A stretch of 64,000 nt of DNA. Origin: Paraburkholderia dilworthii. Its GTDB lineage: Bacteria > Pseudomonadota > Gammaproteobacteria > Burkholderiales > Burkholderiaceae. The stretch covers positions 109 to 64,108 of the forward strand of contig NZ_AWZT01000041.1 of the NCBI RefSeq assembly GCF_000472525.1, read 5' to 3'. Under the pieces are notes generated by a model, which saw only the letters and a list, made by a program, of their open reading frames with translations, was not told the origin of the DNA and did not search any database. A program made the translations under genes and the position numbers. Shown here piece after piece: positions 35,133 to 44,585 of this stretch (its first letter is position 1; every line of letters begins with the position of its first letter).

Positions 35133-36740
35133 TCACTCCTTGTTGATTTCTGTGTGCTTCTGAATAGTTTCGCCGCGCTCGCCGCCACGCTCGTCTCGCA
35201 AGTATTCGCCTGCGGACAGCTTGCGGCGCAGAATCTTGCCGACCGGCGACTTCGGTATGTCGTCGACGAACACGTATTCGCGCGGACGCTTGAAGTTGAC
35301 GAGGTCCGATGTGCGGCAGTACGCATCGAGCGTTTCGGCGTCGACGTATTCGCGCCGTTTGATGAAGGCCACCACGCGCTGGCCCCAGCGTTCGTCCTTC
35401 ACGCCGGCCACCGCGACGTCGTCGACTGCCGGATGCAGTGAGAGCACCGACTCGATATCGACCGGCGAAATGTTTTCGCCGCCGCTGATGATCATGTCGT
35501 CGACGCGGCCGGACACGAAAAGATCGCCTTCGCTGTCGATAAAACCCGTGTCGCCCGTGAAGTACCAGCCGTCGCGCAGCGATTTCGCATTCGCGTCCGG
35601 CCGGTTCCAGTAGCCTTCGAATGCTTCGTCGCCAAGCAGGTCCACGATGATCTGGCCTTCCTCGCCGACTTCCGCAAGATCGTCTGGCGTGCCGGCGTCG
35701 AGCTTCACGACTCGCAGACGCGTGTTGATGCCCGCGCGTCCCGCGCTGCCCGGTTTTTTCGTCGCGTCCTGATCGATGCTGAACGTGTAGACCTCGGATG
35801 AGCCATAGTGATTGACGAACAGTTCCGGTTCGAACGCCGCCGACAGGCGCTTGAGCAGACCGTCGTTCATCGGCGCGCCGGCAAAGCCGAGCTTGGTCAC
35901 CGTGGATGTATCAGTGGAGGCAAAGTCAGGATCGCCAAGCAGATCGTGATAAAGCGTCGGCACGAGATAGAGACACGTAACCTTGTGCCGCGCGATGGCC
36001 TCAAGCGCAAAACGCGCATTCCAGCGGCGCACGCAGACGAACGTGCCATCCACGAGGCCCATTGCGAGCAGCGAGCGCACGCCCATCGTGTGATAAAGCG
36101 GCATCACGCCGAGCGTGCATTCGCCGTGACGATAGAGATTCTGAGCGACATGCGCGAGCGCCGCCGCGCGTTCGTGCCGATGACGCCGCGGCACGCCCTT
36201 CGCCTTGCCCGTCGTGCCCGATGTGTAGAGGATCAGCGAATAATCGTCCGCGTTGGCATGGGTATGGGCTTGCGCATGAGCATGTGCGTTGGACAGCTCA
36301 CTGCCCGCATGCTCCGTCAGCAAACTGTCGAAGCCCGCGCTGCGGCCAGGCGCATCGTCGAGTCCGATACGCGGCACACGTTGCGCTGCGGGACTTTGCA
36401 TCACCGCCTCTGCGCACACCGGCTCGTAGACGATTGCCTTCGCGCCCGCGTCGCTCACGCAGTAATCGAGCTCCTCGGGTTTTGCACGCCAGTTCAACGG
36501 CACCATGACGATGCCCGCAAACTGACAGGCCCAATGCAGTGTCGCCATTTCCCAGCGGTTTTGCAGCACGGCCAGCAGCCGGTCGCCGTGCGCGAGGCCA
36601 AGCCCGCGCAAACCGTCGGCCACAACCGCGACCATGCGGTGCCACTGCGCATACGTCAGCGCAAGCTCGCCGTCGACGAGCGCCAACGCGTTGGGGCTGC
36701 GCTCCACGCTTTGCAAAAAAGTTCGCCCAAGGTCAAGCAT
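35133..36740 (-). CDS. hmfD: 2-Furoyl-CoA synthetase (AMP-forming)
   Basis: A 535-residue ANL-superfamily acid-CoA ligase. The P-loop is LILYTSGTTGKAKGVPRRH, the adenine motif HYGSSEVYTF, the hinge aspartate region GWYFTGDTGFIDSEGD, with FVSGRVDDMIISGGENISP and the catalytic lysine in PKSPVGKILRRKL. It activates 2-furoate with ATP and CoA. A His/Ala-rich insert (SNAHAHAQAHTHANAD) just before the P-loop is unusual. Its ATG overlaps the hmfC stop by 8 bases with GGAGG 6 bases upstream. Substrate is assigned by cluster context. Confidence 0.88.
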   Translation of the reverse strand: MLDLGRTFLQSVERSPNALALVDGELALTYAQWHRMVAVVADGLRGLGLAHGDRLLAVLQNRWEMATLHWACQFAGIVMVPLNWRAKPEELDYCVSDAGAKAIVYEPVCAEAVMQSPAAQRVPRIGLDDAPGRSAGFDSLLTEHAGSELSNAHAHAQAHTHANADDYSLILYTSGTTGKAKGVPRRHRHERAAALAHVAQNLYRHGECTLGVMPLYHTMGVRSLLAMGLVDGTFVCVRRWNARFALEAIARHKVTCLYLVPTLYHDLLGDPDFASTDTSTVTKLGFAGAPMNDGLLKRLSAAFEPELFVNHYGSSEVYTFSIDQDATKKPGSAGRAGINTRLRVVKLDAGTPDDLAEVGEEGQIIVDLLGDEAFEGYWNRPDANAKSLRDGWYFTGDTGFIDSEGDLFVSGRVDDMIISGGENISPVDIESVLSLHPAVDDVAVAGVKDERWGQRVVAFIKRREYVDAETLDAYCRTSDLVNFKRPREYVFVDDIPKSPVGKILRRKLSAGEYLRDERGGERGETIQKHTEINKE

Positions 36741-37302
36741 GGCTCGCCTCCAGCGCGTCGCCCGTTTCGTTGCGATGCCGGCGGCGCGCGGCCACGTCGA
36801 GTACGGCCGCGACGATCGGCGTATAGCCGGTACAGCGGCACAGGTGGCCGGACAGCATCTCGCGCACCTGCGCTTCGCTCGGGTCAGGCACGCGTTGCAG
36901 ATAGTCGGCGCATGACATCAGGATGCCCGCCGTGCAAAAGCCGCATTGCAATGCATGATGGCGTTGAAACGCCTCTTGCAGATCGCCCAACACCATGTCC
37001 GGTGCAAGGCCTTCAACAGTGTCGATGCGCCGCCCTTGCGCTTGCACGGCCAGCATCAGACAGGAACGCGCGGCGACGCCGTCGACCTGAACAGTGCATG
37101 CGCCGCACACGCCGTGTTCGCAGCCGACGTGCGTGCCCGTCGCGCCAAGTTCATGACGGATGAAGTCCGACAGCAGCTCGCGCGACTCGCAATAGCCGTT
37201 GCGTTCGCGGCCATTGAGCGTGAGCGTCACGCACTGCCGTTCGTCTCGCCGCACGACTTGCGGCATCCGTTGTGTACCGTTGCTATTCGATGTGTTGCTC
37301 AC
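36733..37302 (-). CDS. hmfC: Furoyl-CoA dehydrogenase, 2Fe-2S subunit
   Basis: A 189-residue iron-sulfur subunit of a molybdenum hydroxylase. Two clusters are seen: plant-ferredoxin type C-x4-C-x2-C-x11-C (GCEHGVCGACTVQVDG, then RSCLML) and the alpha-helical CGFCTAG with CRCTGY. It relays electrons from the Mo site to FAD. The N-terminus carries about 15 extra residues rich in Ser/Asn. Start: a GTG whose GTGA overlaps the stop of hmfB, with GGAGG upstream; this coupling decides the start over a later ATG (MPQVVRRD). Confidence 0.92.
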   Translation of the reverse strand: MSNTSNSNGTQRMPQVVRRDERQCVTLTLNGRERNGYCESRELLSDFIRHELGATGTHVGCEHGVCGACTVQVDGVAARSCLMLAVQAQGRRIDTVEGLAPDMVLGDLQEAFQRHHALQCGFCTAGILMSCADYLQRVPDPSEAQVREMLSGHLCRCTGYTPIVAAVLDVAARRRHRNETGDALEASHA

Positions 37303-38120
37303 TTCGCCTCCTCGATCACGCGCCATCCGAGTTGCCGGACCAGATGCCGGCGATAGCTCGCACTGATATGCGCGTTGTCCTGCGCGCCAAGCTTCCAGCT
37401 CAAATCGTTCAACGCTGCGCGCAAATCGTCTCCACGCAGACGCGGCCATTGCTCGACCACCGGCCGGTCCGCTACGCCGCCCACCGCGAGACGGATCGCA
37501 TCGTCGGTGACGACCGCGGCACACGCGACAATCGCGAAATCGCCGTGACGTGCCGAGAATTCCGCGAAGCCATAACGCTCGCCTTCGCGCTTGAGCGGGA
37601 AACGCACGGCTTCGACGAGTTCGTCGGGCTCGCGCGCGGTCATCAACATGCCTTGGAAAAACGCGTCGGCAGGCAGCACGCGTGGCTTCTTTTTCGAGCG
37701 CAACATCACGTCGCCGCCGAGCGCGCTCAGCACGAGCGGCAGTTCGGCGCTCGGGTCCGCATGCGCGATCGAGCCGCATACGGTGCCGCGATTACGGATC
37801 TGAAAGTGCGAGATATGCGGAAAAGCCATCGCCAGCAATGGCACTTCTTCGCGCAGCGACGCGCGCCACTCGACGCTGCCTTGCGTCGCCGCCGCACCTA
37901 CCGTCAACGAACCGGCCTTGCGGTCGACGCGCACCGAGTCCAGTTCGCCGGTGCGCGAAATATCGATCAGCATTTGCGGCTGCGCGAGACGCATGTTCAG
38001 CACGGCCATCAGCGATTGGCCGCCGGCGAGCACGCGTGCGTCTTCGCCATGTTGCGCCAGTGCGTCGAGCGCATGCTGCGCGGTTATCGCGCGCAGGTAA
38101 TCGAACGGTGCGGGTTTCAT
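37299..38120 (-). CDS. hmfB: Furoyl-CoA dehydrogenase, FAD subunit
   Basis: A 273-residue FAD-binding subunit of the CO dehydrogenase/xanthine dehydrogenase medium-chain family. FAD motifs are AGGQSLMAVLNMRLA near 35-50 and NRGTVCGSIAHADPSAELPL near 100-120. It passes electrons from the 2Fe-2S subunit to the respiratory chain. Start at 38120 (MKPAPFDY) with GGAGG 6 bases upstream; ATGA overlap with the hmfA stop, and GTGA overlap with hmfC downstream, so the three subunit genes are translationally coupled. Confidence 0.92.
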   Translation of the reverse strand: MKPAPFDYLRAITAQHALDALAQHGEDARVLAGGQSLMAVLNMRLAQPQMLIDISRTGELDSVRVDRKAGSLTVGAAATQGSVEWRASLREEVPLLAMAFPHISHFQIRNRGTVCGSIAHADPSAELPLVLSALGGDVMLRSKKKPRVLPADAFFQGMLMTAREPDELVEAVRFPLKREGERYGFAEFSARHGDFAIVACAAVVTDDAIRLAVGGVADRPVVEQWPRLRGDDLRAALNDLSWKLGAQDNAHISASYRRHLVRQLGWRVIEEAK

Positions 38121-41100
38121 CGCTGCCTCCTGAAACGGGTCAAGAAGGTCGACAACAGGCGCGTCAACCACGAACCGCCGCCGTCAACGGAATTGTCGGC
38201 AGACGTGTCGAGCGGCTTGCCAGCGGCCTGGCGCCCCAACGATTCGAACAGTTGACGCAACACGACCTTGGCCGCGCCTTCGAGCATGCGTGCGCCGACT
38301 GCCGCGACCTTGCCCGAGACCTGCGCCTCGTAGTCGTAGGAAAGCCGCGTACCGTTCGCGATGGGCGTCAGTTCGACAAGACCGCTGCCGCGCGCGCTGC
38401 CGAGCGAGGACATGCCCGCGCCCGCAAGCCGCAACCGGTGCGGTGCGTCGATCTCCGACAAACCGATCCTGGCTTCGAAACGCGCCTTGATCATGCCGAC
38501 GCCCACCGTAACGTCCGCGCGATATTGATTCGGACTTTCGGCTTCGAGCGCGTGGCAGCCGGGAATCACTTTCGCCAGCGCTTTAGGATCGAGCAGCACC
38601 GCAAACACGGCTTCGGGCGTCGCGGGCAAATCCACGCTGCCTTGCGCGGTCAGTGCCTTGCCGCCGCCGGACATCGCCGCGTTCTTCGGTGCTGGCGCTT
38701 CGCGCAACTCGGGCCGCGACGGCTCGGGGTCGTCGATGCCGATGAGCGTCATCACTTTCGACGGCGTCAGCGGCAAACGGATGTCTTCGACGCCGAGCGC
38801 ATCGGCCACCGCATTTGCAATGCAAGGCGGCGTGCTCATGTTGTTGCCCTCACCGAGCCCCTTTGCGCCAAGCGGCGTGAACGGCGACGGCGTTTCCATA
38901 TGCACGATCACCGGATCGGGCACTTCGCACGCGGTCGGCATCAGATAATCGGCGAGCGTCCCCGACTGAAAGCTGCCGTCCGCGCCATAGCGGAACTCTT
39001 CCATGAGCGCTGCGCCAACTCCTTGCGCGAACGCGCCGCGCACCTGGCCGTCGGCGAGCGCGGGATTGAGCAGCGTGCCGGCGTCGTGCGCGGTCACATA
39101 ACGGTCGATGCGCACGCGGCCCGTCGCGCGATCCACTTCGACTGCGCACATGTCCATCACAAAACCATAGGCCGCCGATGTGTTCACGCGGTCGTTCTCG
39201 TCGGGCGCCGTCATGTTCGGCGGATTCCAGAACACCGTTTCGCGCAAACCGGGCTCTTCGCCCTCGGGCAGCAACGCGGGCGCCCAATGCGGCGCATTCG
39301 CGGCGACGCGGCCGAACGGTTGCGCGCGATCTTCCGCGCCTTCGGCAAAAATGCGCCCGCCTTCGAAGCGGATGTCTTGCGGCGCGCAGTTCAACTGCTT
39401 CGAGACGATGCGCGCGATCTTCTCGCGCACGCGCACCGCAGCGAGATGCACCGTGCCGGCCACGGCACCCGCGAAGCGGCTCGAATAATTGCCCGCCGCA
39501 ACTGACCACGCGTCCTTGTGCGTATCGAATTCGACGTTGACGGCAATATCGTGCGGCGAAAGACCGAGCACGTCGGCCACCACCTGTGCGCATACCGTCA
39601 TGTGACCCTGGCCCGCGGGCGTCGATGCGATCGTAACAACCACGCCACCGAGCAAATCGACGCTGACCGTCGCGCTTGCGATCGCGCCGCTTTTCGGACC
39701 GGCCTTGCGGCGCGCTTCGGCGGGCATCACGGTCGTGATGTAGCCCATGTTCGATACCGACGGCTCGACAATCGCCGAGAAGCCGATGCCGTACAAGCGC
39801 CCTTCGTTGCGTGCCTTCTCGCGACGCGCGTGCAGTTCGTCATAGCCGCCTTCGTCGAGCGCGCGGCGCAACGCTTCCTGATAATTGCCCGAATCGAGCA
39901 GCGCGCCAGCCGCCGCGCGGTACGGAAACGCATCGGCGCGCACGAAGTTGCGGCGATACACGTCGAGCACATCGAGCCCGAGTTCGACCGCAATACGCTG
40001 CACCAGCCGTTCGAGCGCGAAATACACCTGCGGTCCGCCGAAGCCGCGCACGAGCCCGGTAGGCGTCCTGCTCGTCAGCACGACGCGGTTACGCACTAGT
40101 AAATTGTCGATTGCATAGGCGCCCGTGAGACACCCATGCATGCGATAGAACGTTGCGGGCTCCGGCGCGCGCAGATAGGCGCCGCAGTCTTCGAGTTGAT
40201 CATAGGAAAGCGCAGTGATGCGCCCATCGTTTTCGACTGCCGCTTCGATGGTCGACAAACGCGCCGTGGCGGATGTCGCCGCGCTCAGATGCTCGAGCCG
40301 GTCCTCGACCCACTTGACCGGCGCGCCGGCTTTGCGCGAGGCGAGGCACATCAGCACGACGTACGGAAACACCGCCTGCTTCACGCCGAAGCTGCCGCCC
40401 GAATCGCGCGGCGCCTTATGACGCAGCCGATTCGCGGGCACGTTCAGCGCCATCGCCATCACCGCGTGCAGCGAGAAGGGCCCCATGAAATTCGACGTAA
40501 CGTCGTAACCTTCGTCGCCCGGCAGGTACTCGGCAATCACGACGCCGCATTCGATCGGCGCACACGTATTGCGCGGATAATGCGCGATCAGTTTCACGCG
40601 ATGCGGCGCTTTCCCGAATGCCGCTTCGGGTTCGCCGTAGCGGAAATGCCGGTCGCTGATCACGTTGCTGCCGACCTTCTCATGCAGCACGGCAGCGTTC
40701 TCGCCGACAGCTTCTTCAATCGACGTGACCGGCTCCAGTGCCGCGTACTCCACCTTGATCAGATCGAGCGCATCTTCAGCGATGGCGCGCGATTCGGCCA
40801 GCACCACCGCCACCGGTTCGCCGACATAGCGCACACGGTCCATTGCAAGCGCCCACTGCTCCATCGGCGATTTCACGCCGACCACGAACGGGCGCGACCA
40901 GGCACGCAGGTCGTCGCGTGTGAGAATCGCGCGCACGCCGCGCAGTTGCGAAGCGGTTTGTGTGTCGATTGCAAGCAGTTCCGCATGCGCATGCGGCGAG
41001 CGCAAGATGGCCGCATGCAACGTGCCGGGCCGCACACCGATATCGTCGCCGTAACGACCGCGGCCTGCGAGAATCGCGGGGTCTTCGAGACGCTGCATCG

Positions 41101-41194
41101 AGCGCCCCACATGACGCTGCGCGCCTTGCGCGGGTTCGGCCTCGCGCTCGCGTGTGGCCATATCGGCAGTATTCAGCGGATCTCGCCGGTTCAT
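38117..41194 (-). CDS. hmfA: Furoyl-CoA dehydrogenase molybdopterin subunit fused to a CoxG-like domain
   Basis: A 1025-residue protein. Residues about 28-800 are a xanthine-dehydrogenase-type Mo subunit: RSMQRLEDPAILAGRGRYGDD, the RTPTGLVRGFGGPQ loop, PAGQGHMT and the C-terminal GAKGLGEGNNMSTPP with the catalytic Glu. Residues about 830-980 are an SRPBCC/CoxG domain (GSVDLPATPEAVFAVLLDPK, LAKVIPGCHALE, GRQAAGKPL), elsewhere a separate protein involved in CO dehydrogenase maturation or membrane attachment. HmfA hydroxylates 2-furoyl-CoA at C5 with water. The ATG overlaps the hmfG stop (ATGA); GGAG lies 7-8 bases upstream. Confidence 0.9.
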   Translation of the reverse strand: MNRRDPLNTADMATREREAEPAQGAQRHVGRSMQRLEDPAILAGRGRYGDDIGVRPGTLHAAILRSPHAHAELLAIDTQTASQLRGVRAILTRDDLRAWSRPFVVGVKSPMEQWALAMDRVRYVGEPVAVVLAESRAIAEDALDLIKVEYAALEPVTSIEEAVGENAAVLHEKVGSNVISDRHFRYGEPEAAFGKAPHRVKLIAHYPRNTCAPIECGVVIAEYLPGDEGYDVTSNFMGPFSLHAVMAMALNVPANRLRHKAPRDSGGSFGVKQAVFPYVVLMCLASRKAGAPVKWVEDRLEHLSAATSATARLSTIEAAVENDGRITALSYDQLEDCGAYLRAPEPATFYRMHGCLTGAYAIDNLLVRNRVVLTSRTPTGLVRGFGGPQVYFALERLVQRIAVELGLDVLDVYRRNFVRADAFPYRAAAGALLDSGNYQEALRRALDEGGYDELHARREKARNEGRLYGIGFSAIVEPSVSNMGYITTVMPAEARRKAGPKSGAIASATVSVDLLGGVVVTIASTPAGQGHMTVCAQVVADVLGLSPHDIAVNVEFDTHKDAWSVAAGNYSSRFAGAVAGTVHLAAVRVREKIARIVSKQLNCAPQDIRFEGGRIFAEGAEDRAQPFGRVAANAPHWAPALLPEGEEPGLRETVFWNPPNMTAPDENDRVNTSAAYGFVMDMCAVEVDRATGRVRIDRYVTAHDAGTLLNPALADGQVRGAFAQGVGAALMEEFRYGADGSFQSGTLADYLMPTACEVPDPVIVHMETPSPFTPLGAKGLGEGNNMSTPPCIANAVADALGVEDIRLPLTPSKVMTLIGIDDPEPSRPELREAPAPKNAAMSGGGKALTAQGSVDLPATPEAVFAVLLDPKALAKVIPGCHALEAESPNQYRADVTVGVGMIKARFEARIGLSEIDAPHRLRLAGAGMSSLGSARGSGLVELTPIANGTRLSYDYEAQVSGKVAAVGARMLEGAAKVVLRQLFESLGRQAAGKPLDTSADNSVDGGGSWLTRLLSTFLTRFRRQR

Positions 41195-41847
41195 TGATCG
41201 TCTCCCGCACGCCGTTGCGCGAATTCATCGGCGAGGCCGCTCCAGCGTTGCGCGATTTCGCGATGCTCGATACCGAACAGATCGAGAATCCGCCCGACGG
41301 TGTGATCGACTACGTCTTCGATGGTTTTCGGATGCGCGTAGAACGCAGGTACCGGCGGCATCACGATGGCGCCCATCTCGGTCGCGTGCGTCATGTTGCG
41401 CAGATGCGCGAGATTCAGCGGCGTTTCGCGCGCGACCAGCACGAGGCGGCGACGCTCCTTGAGCATCACGTCGGCGGCGCGCGTGAGCAGGTTGTCGGCG
41501 AAACCGTTCGCCACGCCCGCGAGCGTTTTCATCGAGCACGGCGCGATCACCATACCCGCCGTGATGAACGAACCGCTTGCGACCGCCGCGCCGATGTCGC
41601 GCACGTTGTAGACCACGTCGGCCAGGCTTTCCAGATCGCCGCGCGTCATGCCGAGTTCTTGCGCGGCCGTAATCGCGCCCGATGCCGACACGATCAGATG
41701 CGTCTCATGCGTGCGCAGACGGCGCAATGCAGCGAGCAGGCGCACGCCGATCAGCGCACCGCTTGCACCTGAAATGCCCACGACGATGCGCTGCGCGCAG
41801 CTTGCGCGCATATCTCGCCGGATGTCGTCGAGCCTCGCGTCAGACAT
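41191..41847 (-). CDS. hmfG: UbiX-like flavin prenyltransferase
   Basis: A 218-residue UbiX-family enzyme that makes prenylated FMN from dimethylallyl phosphate and FMN for the UbiD partner. Visible motifs: VVGISGASGALIGVRLL at the FMN site, FITAGMVIAPCSMKTLAGVA, RRRLVLVARETPLNLAHLRN and a MPPVPAFY segment. The start at 41847 overlaps the hmfF stop; a GTG at 41856 is an alternative. Its stop overlaps the hmfA start. Slightly longer than E. coli UbiX (189) because of a short N-terminal extension and C-terminal tail. Confidence 0.92.
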   Translation of the reverse strand: MSDARLDDIRRDMRASCAQRIVVGISGASGALIGVRLLAALRRLRTHETHLIVSASGAITAAQELGMTRGDLESLADVVYNVRDIGAAVASGSFITAGMVIAPCSMKTLAGVANGFADNLLTRAADVMLKERRRLVLVARETPLNLAHLRNMTHATEMGAIVMPPVPAFYAHPKTIEDVVDHTVGRILDLFGIEHREIAQRWSGLADEFAQRRAGDDQ

Positions 41848-43324
41848 GACCGTCACCGAGATAAGCGTCGAACGCGGCGTTGTCAGCCGCGACGAGCGCG
41901 GTCAGATCGACCGTGTCCTGCCCCGGAATCCGCACGCGCGTGAACACGTGCGATGCATATGCGACTGGACGCGTGGCGTCGAGTCCCATCTTTGCGCTGA
42001 TGCCCTGAAGATACGCGGGTGCGTCCTCGGGCTGGCCGACGGTGGTCGACGGATCGAGCGGCGAGCCTTGCGCGCCTTGGATCAAGACGAGATCGCGGTC
42101 GGCCTGGAAGCGCGTCGCGATCGCCCATTCAATTTCGGCGGGATCGTGCACGTCCACATCCGTATCGACCACGACCACCTGTTTGATGTCGTAGTGCGCG
42201 CCGAACGCGCACAGAATAACGTTCTTCGCCTCGCCCTCGCGCTTTTTCTCGAACTGTACCCACAAGTGATAACGGCACACTCCGCCGACGGACAGGTGCA
42301 CGTCCTTCACATTCGGATGACTGCGTTGCAGATGCGCGAGCAGCGTCGCCTCGCGGGGAATCGCGCCGAGCAGCAAATGCTCCATTTCGGCCGGCACGAT
42401 CGTATGAAAGATGGGCTCCTTGCGATGCGTGACGGCAGTGACCTCGATCACCTCGCGTGCTTCCCGAGCGCTGTAGTACTTTGGAAACTCGCCGAACGGA
42501 CCTTCCATCTCGCGCACGTTCGGCAAGATGCGGCCCTCGATCACGATTTCAGCGAAAGCGGGTACATGTACCCCGTTGCTCACGCATTGCGCTACCGGCA
42601 ACGGTGCGCCATGCAACGCGCCGGCGATCTCCAGTTCATCGAAGTCGATCGGAGATATGGCTTGCGACGCGAGCATCGTGAGCGGATCGACGCCGATTGC
42701 AACGGCCAGGTCGAGCGCGTCACCCGCCGCTTCGGCCGCCTTTTGGAACGCATGGAGATGGCGCGGCAACAGCAGGATCGCCATGCGGTCGGGAGCATGC
42801 ACCTGGATCCGGTTGATCGACACGTTCTGAACGCCGGTATGCGGATTGCGCGCAATCACGAGACCGGCGGTGATGTACGGGCCGTTATCGTGTTCGCTGT
42901 GCGTCGGAATCGGCAGCAGCGCGTGAAGGTCGATGTTCTTCGTATGCACGACCTGCTGGCACGCCGCTTCTTCCCGCGAGACAAGTCGTGATGCGAGCGG
43001 ATGTTCGGCAGCGTCGCTAAAGCGCGCGAGCAGTTCGCTCTCGTCAACGCCCAGCGCCTCCGCAATCCACGCGCGCCGGGACATGAAACCGCTCACCACC
43101 GGCATGCGATGAGCGCCTGCTTGCGTAAAGAAAGCCGCCTGCGTGCCGTCGAGGCGTTTGGCGATGGCTGCCAGCTCGTGTTCCAGCGCGACAGGCCGAT
43201 CGATCGTCGCAAGGCGTCCGGTACGTGCAAGATGCGCGAGCCAGTCGCGCAACGTAAGCGCTTCGCCTGCGCGCGTCCAGTTCATATCTGAGGTGCCGTG
43301 CGGTGCAGCATCGCGTGTGTTCAT
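41840..43324 (-). CDS. hmfF: UbiD-like 2,5-furandicarboxylate decarboxylase
   Basis: A 494-residue UbiD-family decarboxylase that uses prenyl-FMN to remove one carboxylate from 2,5-furandicarboxylate, giving 2-furoate. The catalytic Arg lies in QNVSINRIQVH and the Glu pair in EMEGPFGEFPKYY; a Mn/K-binding pattern is consistent with these. The ATG at 43324 was preferred over 43336 because GGAG lies 6 bases before it. It is the first gene of the hmf run and is divergent from a LysR regulator. Substrate rests on the cluster; other aromatic acids are possible for UbiD proteins in general. Confidence 0.9.
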   Translation of the reverse strand: MNTRDAAPHGTSDMNWTRAGEALTLRDWLAHLARTGRLATIDRPVALEHELAAIAKRLDGTQAAFFTQAGAHRMPVVSGFMSRRAWIAEALGVDESELLARFSDAAEHPLASRLVSREEAACQQVVHTKNIDLHALLPIPTHSEHDNGPYITAGLVIARNPHTGVQNVSINRIQVHAPDRMAILLLPRHLHAFQKAAEAAGDALDLAVAIGVDPLTMLASQAISPIDFDELEIAGALHGAPLPVAQCVSNGVHVPAFAEIVIEGRILPNVREMEGPFGEFPKYYSAREAREVIEVTAVTHRKEPIFHTIVPAEMEHLLLGAIPREATLLAHLQRSHPNVKDVHLSVGGVCRYHLWVQFEKKREGEAKNVILCAFGAHYDIKQVVVVDTDVDVHDPAEIEWAIATRFQADRDLVLIQGAQGSPLDPSTTVGQPEDAPAYLQGISAKMGLDATRPVAYASHVFTRVRIPGQDTVDLTALVAADNAAFDAYLGDGHV

Positions 43325-43432
43325 TTGCGTCTCCATCGATGGCTGGCTTCATGCCTCGCTGCTGTCCCACTTCATATCGCAACGGGGCGCCAGTTGATGA
43401 CGAAAGCGTAACTAGATCCGCGTATAACTTCT

Positions 43433-43445
43433 AATATTGAATATT
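43433..43445. promoter_or_regulatory. AT-rich repeat in the hmfF/LysR divergent region
   Basis: AATATT-G-AATATT lies about 110 bases upstream of hmfF in the 325-base divergent region, amid the most AT-rich bases of the cluster. LysR proteins bind AT-rich interrupted repeats upstream of divergent targets, so this is a candidate activator site. Nothing else of note is seen in 43325-43649. Confidence 0.4.
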
Positions 43446-43649
43446 GATGCTTCGAATCATTCCCGATGATATGGGTGTTAGCACCAATGACAGGGGTTTG
43501 TAGGCAGGTTATCAATCATTGACCCGCGTGCGAGGGCACATGCGGAGGTTCGCTCGTTCACTATGGGCCGCGCGCTACGGGCTCGCGGCGTGTATTGTGA
43601 TAAGCCGCGCCGCGCTCATTACGTTTGCTGATGTTTTATTCATACCAAC

Positions 43650-44573
43650 ATGGACCTCCGGCAAATCCAGTACTTCATCGCATTGTTCGAGGACGGCTCG
43701 GTCACGCGCGCCGCGAAACGGCTCAATATCGTGCAGCCCGCGCTCAGCATGCAGATCGCGAAACTCGAAGACGAACTGCATCAGCAGCTATTCGAGCGCA
43801 ACGCGCACGGCATGGCGCCGACGGCAGCCGGGCGGCTGATGTATCGCCTCTTTCTGCCGATCATGCGCGACCTCGCTCACGCGCGGCAGCAACTCGTGCA
43901 ACGCGACGAAGTGGTAACCGGGCACGTATCGATCGGGCTGATCGCGTCGGTGACGGAAAGCGTGCTCGCAGATGCGTTGTCGCGTTTTCACGCGCGCTAT
44001 CCGCATGTGGAAGTGACGGTGGCCGACGGCTATAGCGCGACGTTCATCGACTGGGTGGCGGGCGGCCAGCTCGACGCGGCGCTCATCAACAAACCGCGCG
44101 CGCGTCTTTCACTCGATGCACAACCCTTGCTCGACGAGGAAATGGTGCTAGTAACGAGCGCCGCGAACGGCCCCGACTTGCCGCACGCGATCGAGCTCGC
44201 ACAGCTTCCCGAACTCGAACTCGTGCTGCCGACCAAGCGCCACGGTCTGCGCGGCGTGCTCGATACGGCGGCCCAGCACGAAGACGTACTGCTCGCGCCG
44301 CGCTTCGAGATCGACGTATTGAGTACGATCGTGAAGCTCGTGGAAAGCACGCGCTTTGCGACCATCCTGCCGCGCATCGCGGTGCAGCGCGCAGTGCGTC
44401 AGGGCAGCCTGCGCGCGTATCCGATTCTCGCGCCACGCATCGTGCGGCATATCGTGTGCGTGACGCATCCGCGGCGGCCCTTGAACGCGGCGGCGGATGC
44501 GTTGGTGTCGGTGATCGCCGATGAGTTACGCAAGGTATCGAGTGCGTCGGAACTGGAGGCTTCGATCGAATAG
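43650..44573 (+). CDS. LysR regulator divergent from hmfF
   Basis: A 307-residue LysR regulator, paralogous to the one at 30004 (identical residues 1-36; many identical blocks such as PLLDEEMVLVTSAA, GLRGVLD and FEIDVLSTIV). Its position directly upstream and divergent from the first hmf gene makes it the main candidate for the cluster's activator (HmfR-type). No ribosome site is obvious before the ATG at 43650. It converges with hpnK, whose stop lies 13 bases away. Confidence 0.88.
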   Translation: MDLRQIQYFIALFEDGSVTRAAKRLNIVQPALSMQIAKLEDELHQQLFERNAHGMAPTAAGRLMYRLFLPIMRDLAHARQQLVQRDEVVTGHVSIGLIASVTESVLADALSRFHARYPHVEVTVADGYSATFIDWVAGGQLDAALINKPRARLSLDAQPLLDEEMVLVTSAANGPDLPHAIELAQLPELELVLPTKRHGLRGVLDTAAQHEDVLLAPRFEIDVLSTIVKLVESTRFATILPRIAVQRAVRQGSLRAYPILAPRIVRHIVCVTHPRRPLNAAADALVSVIADELRKVSSASELEASIE

Positions 44574-44585
44574 CAACAGCAAGCG

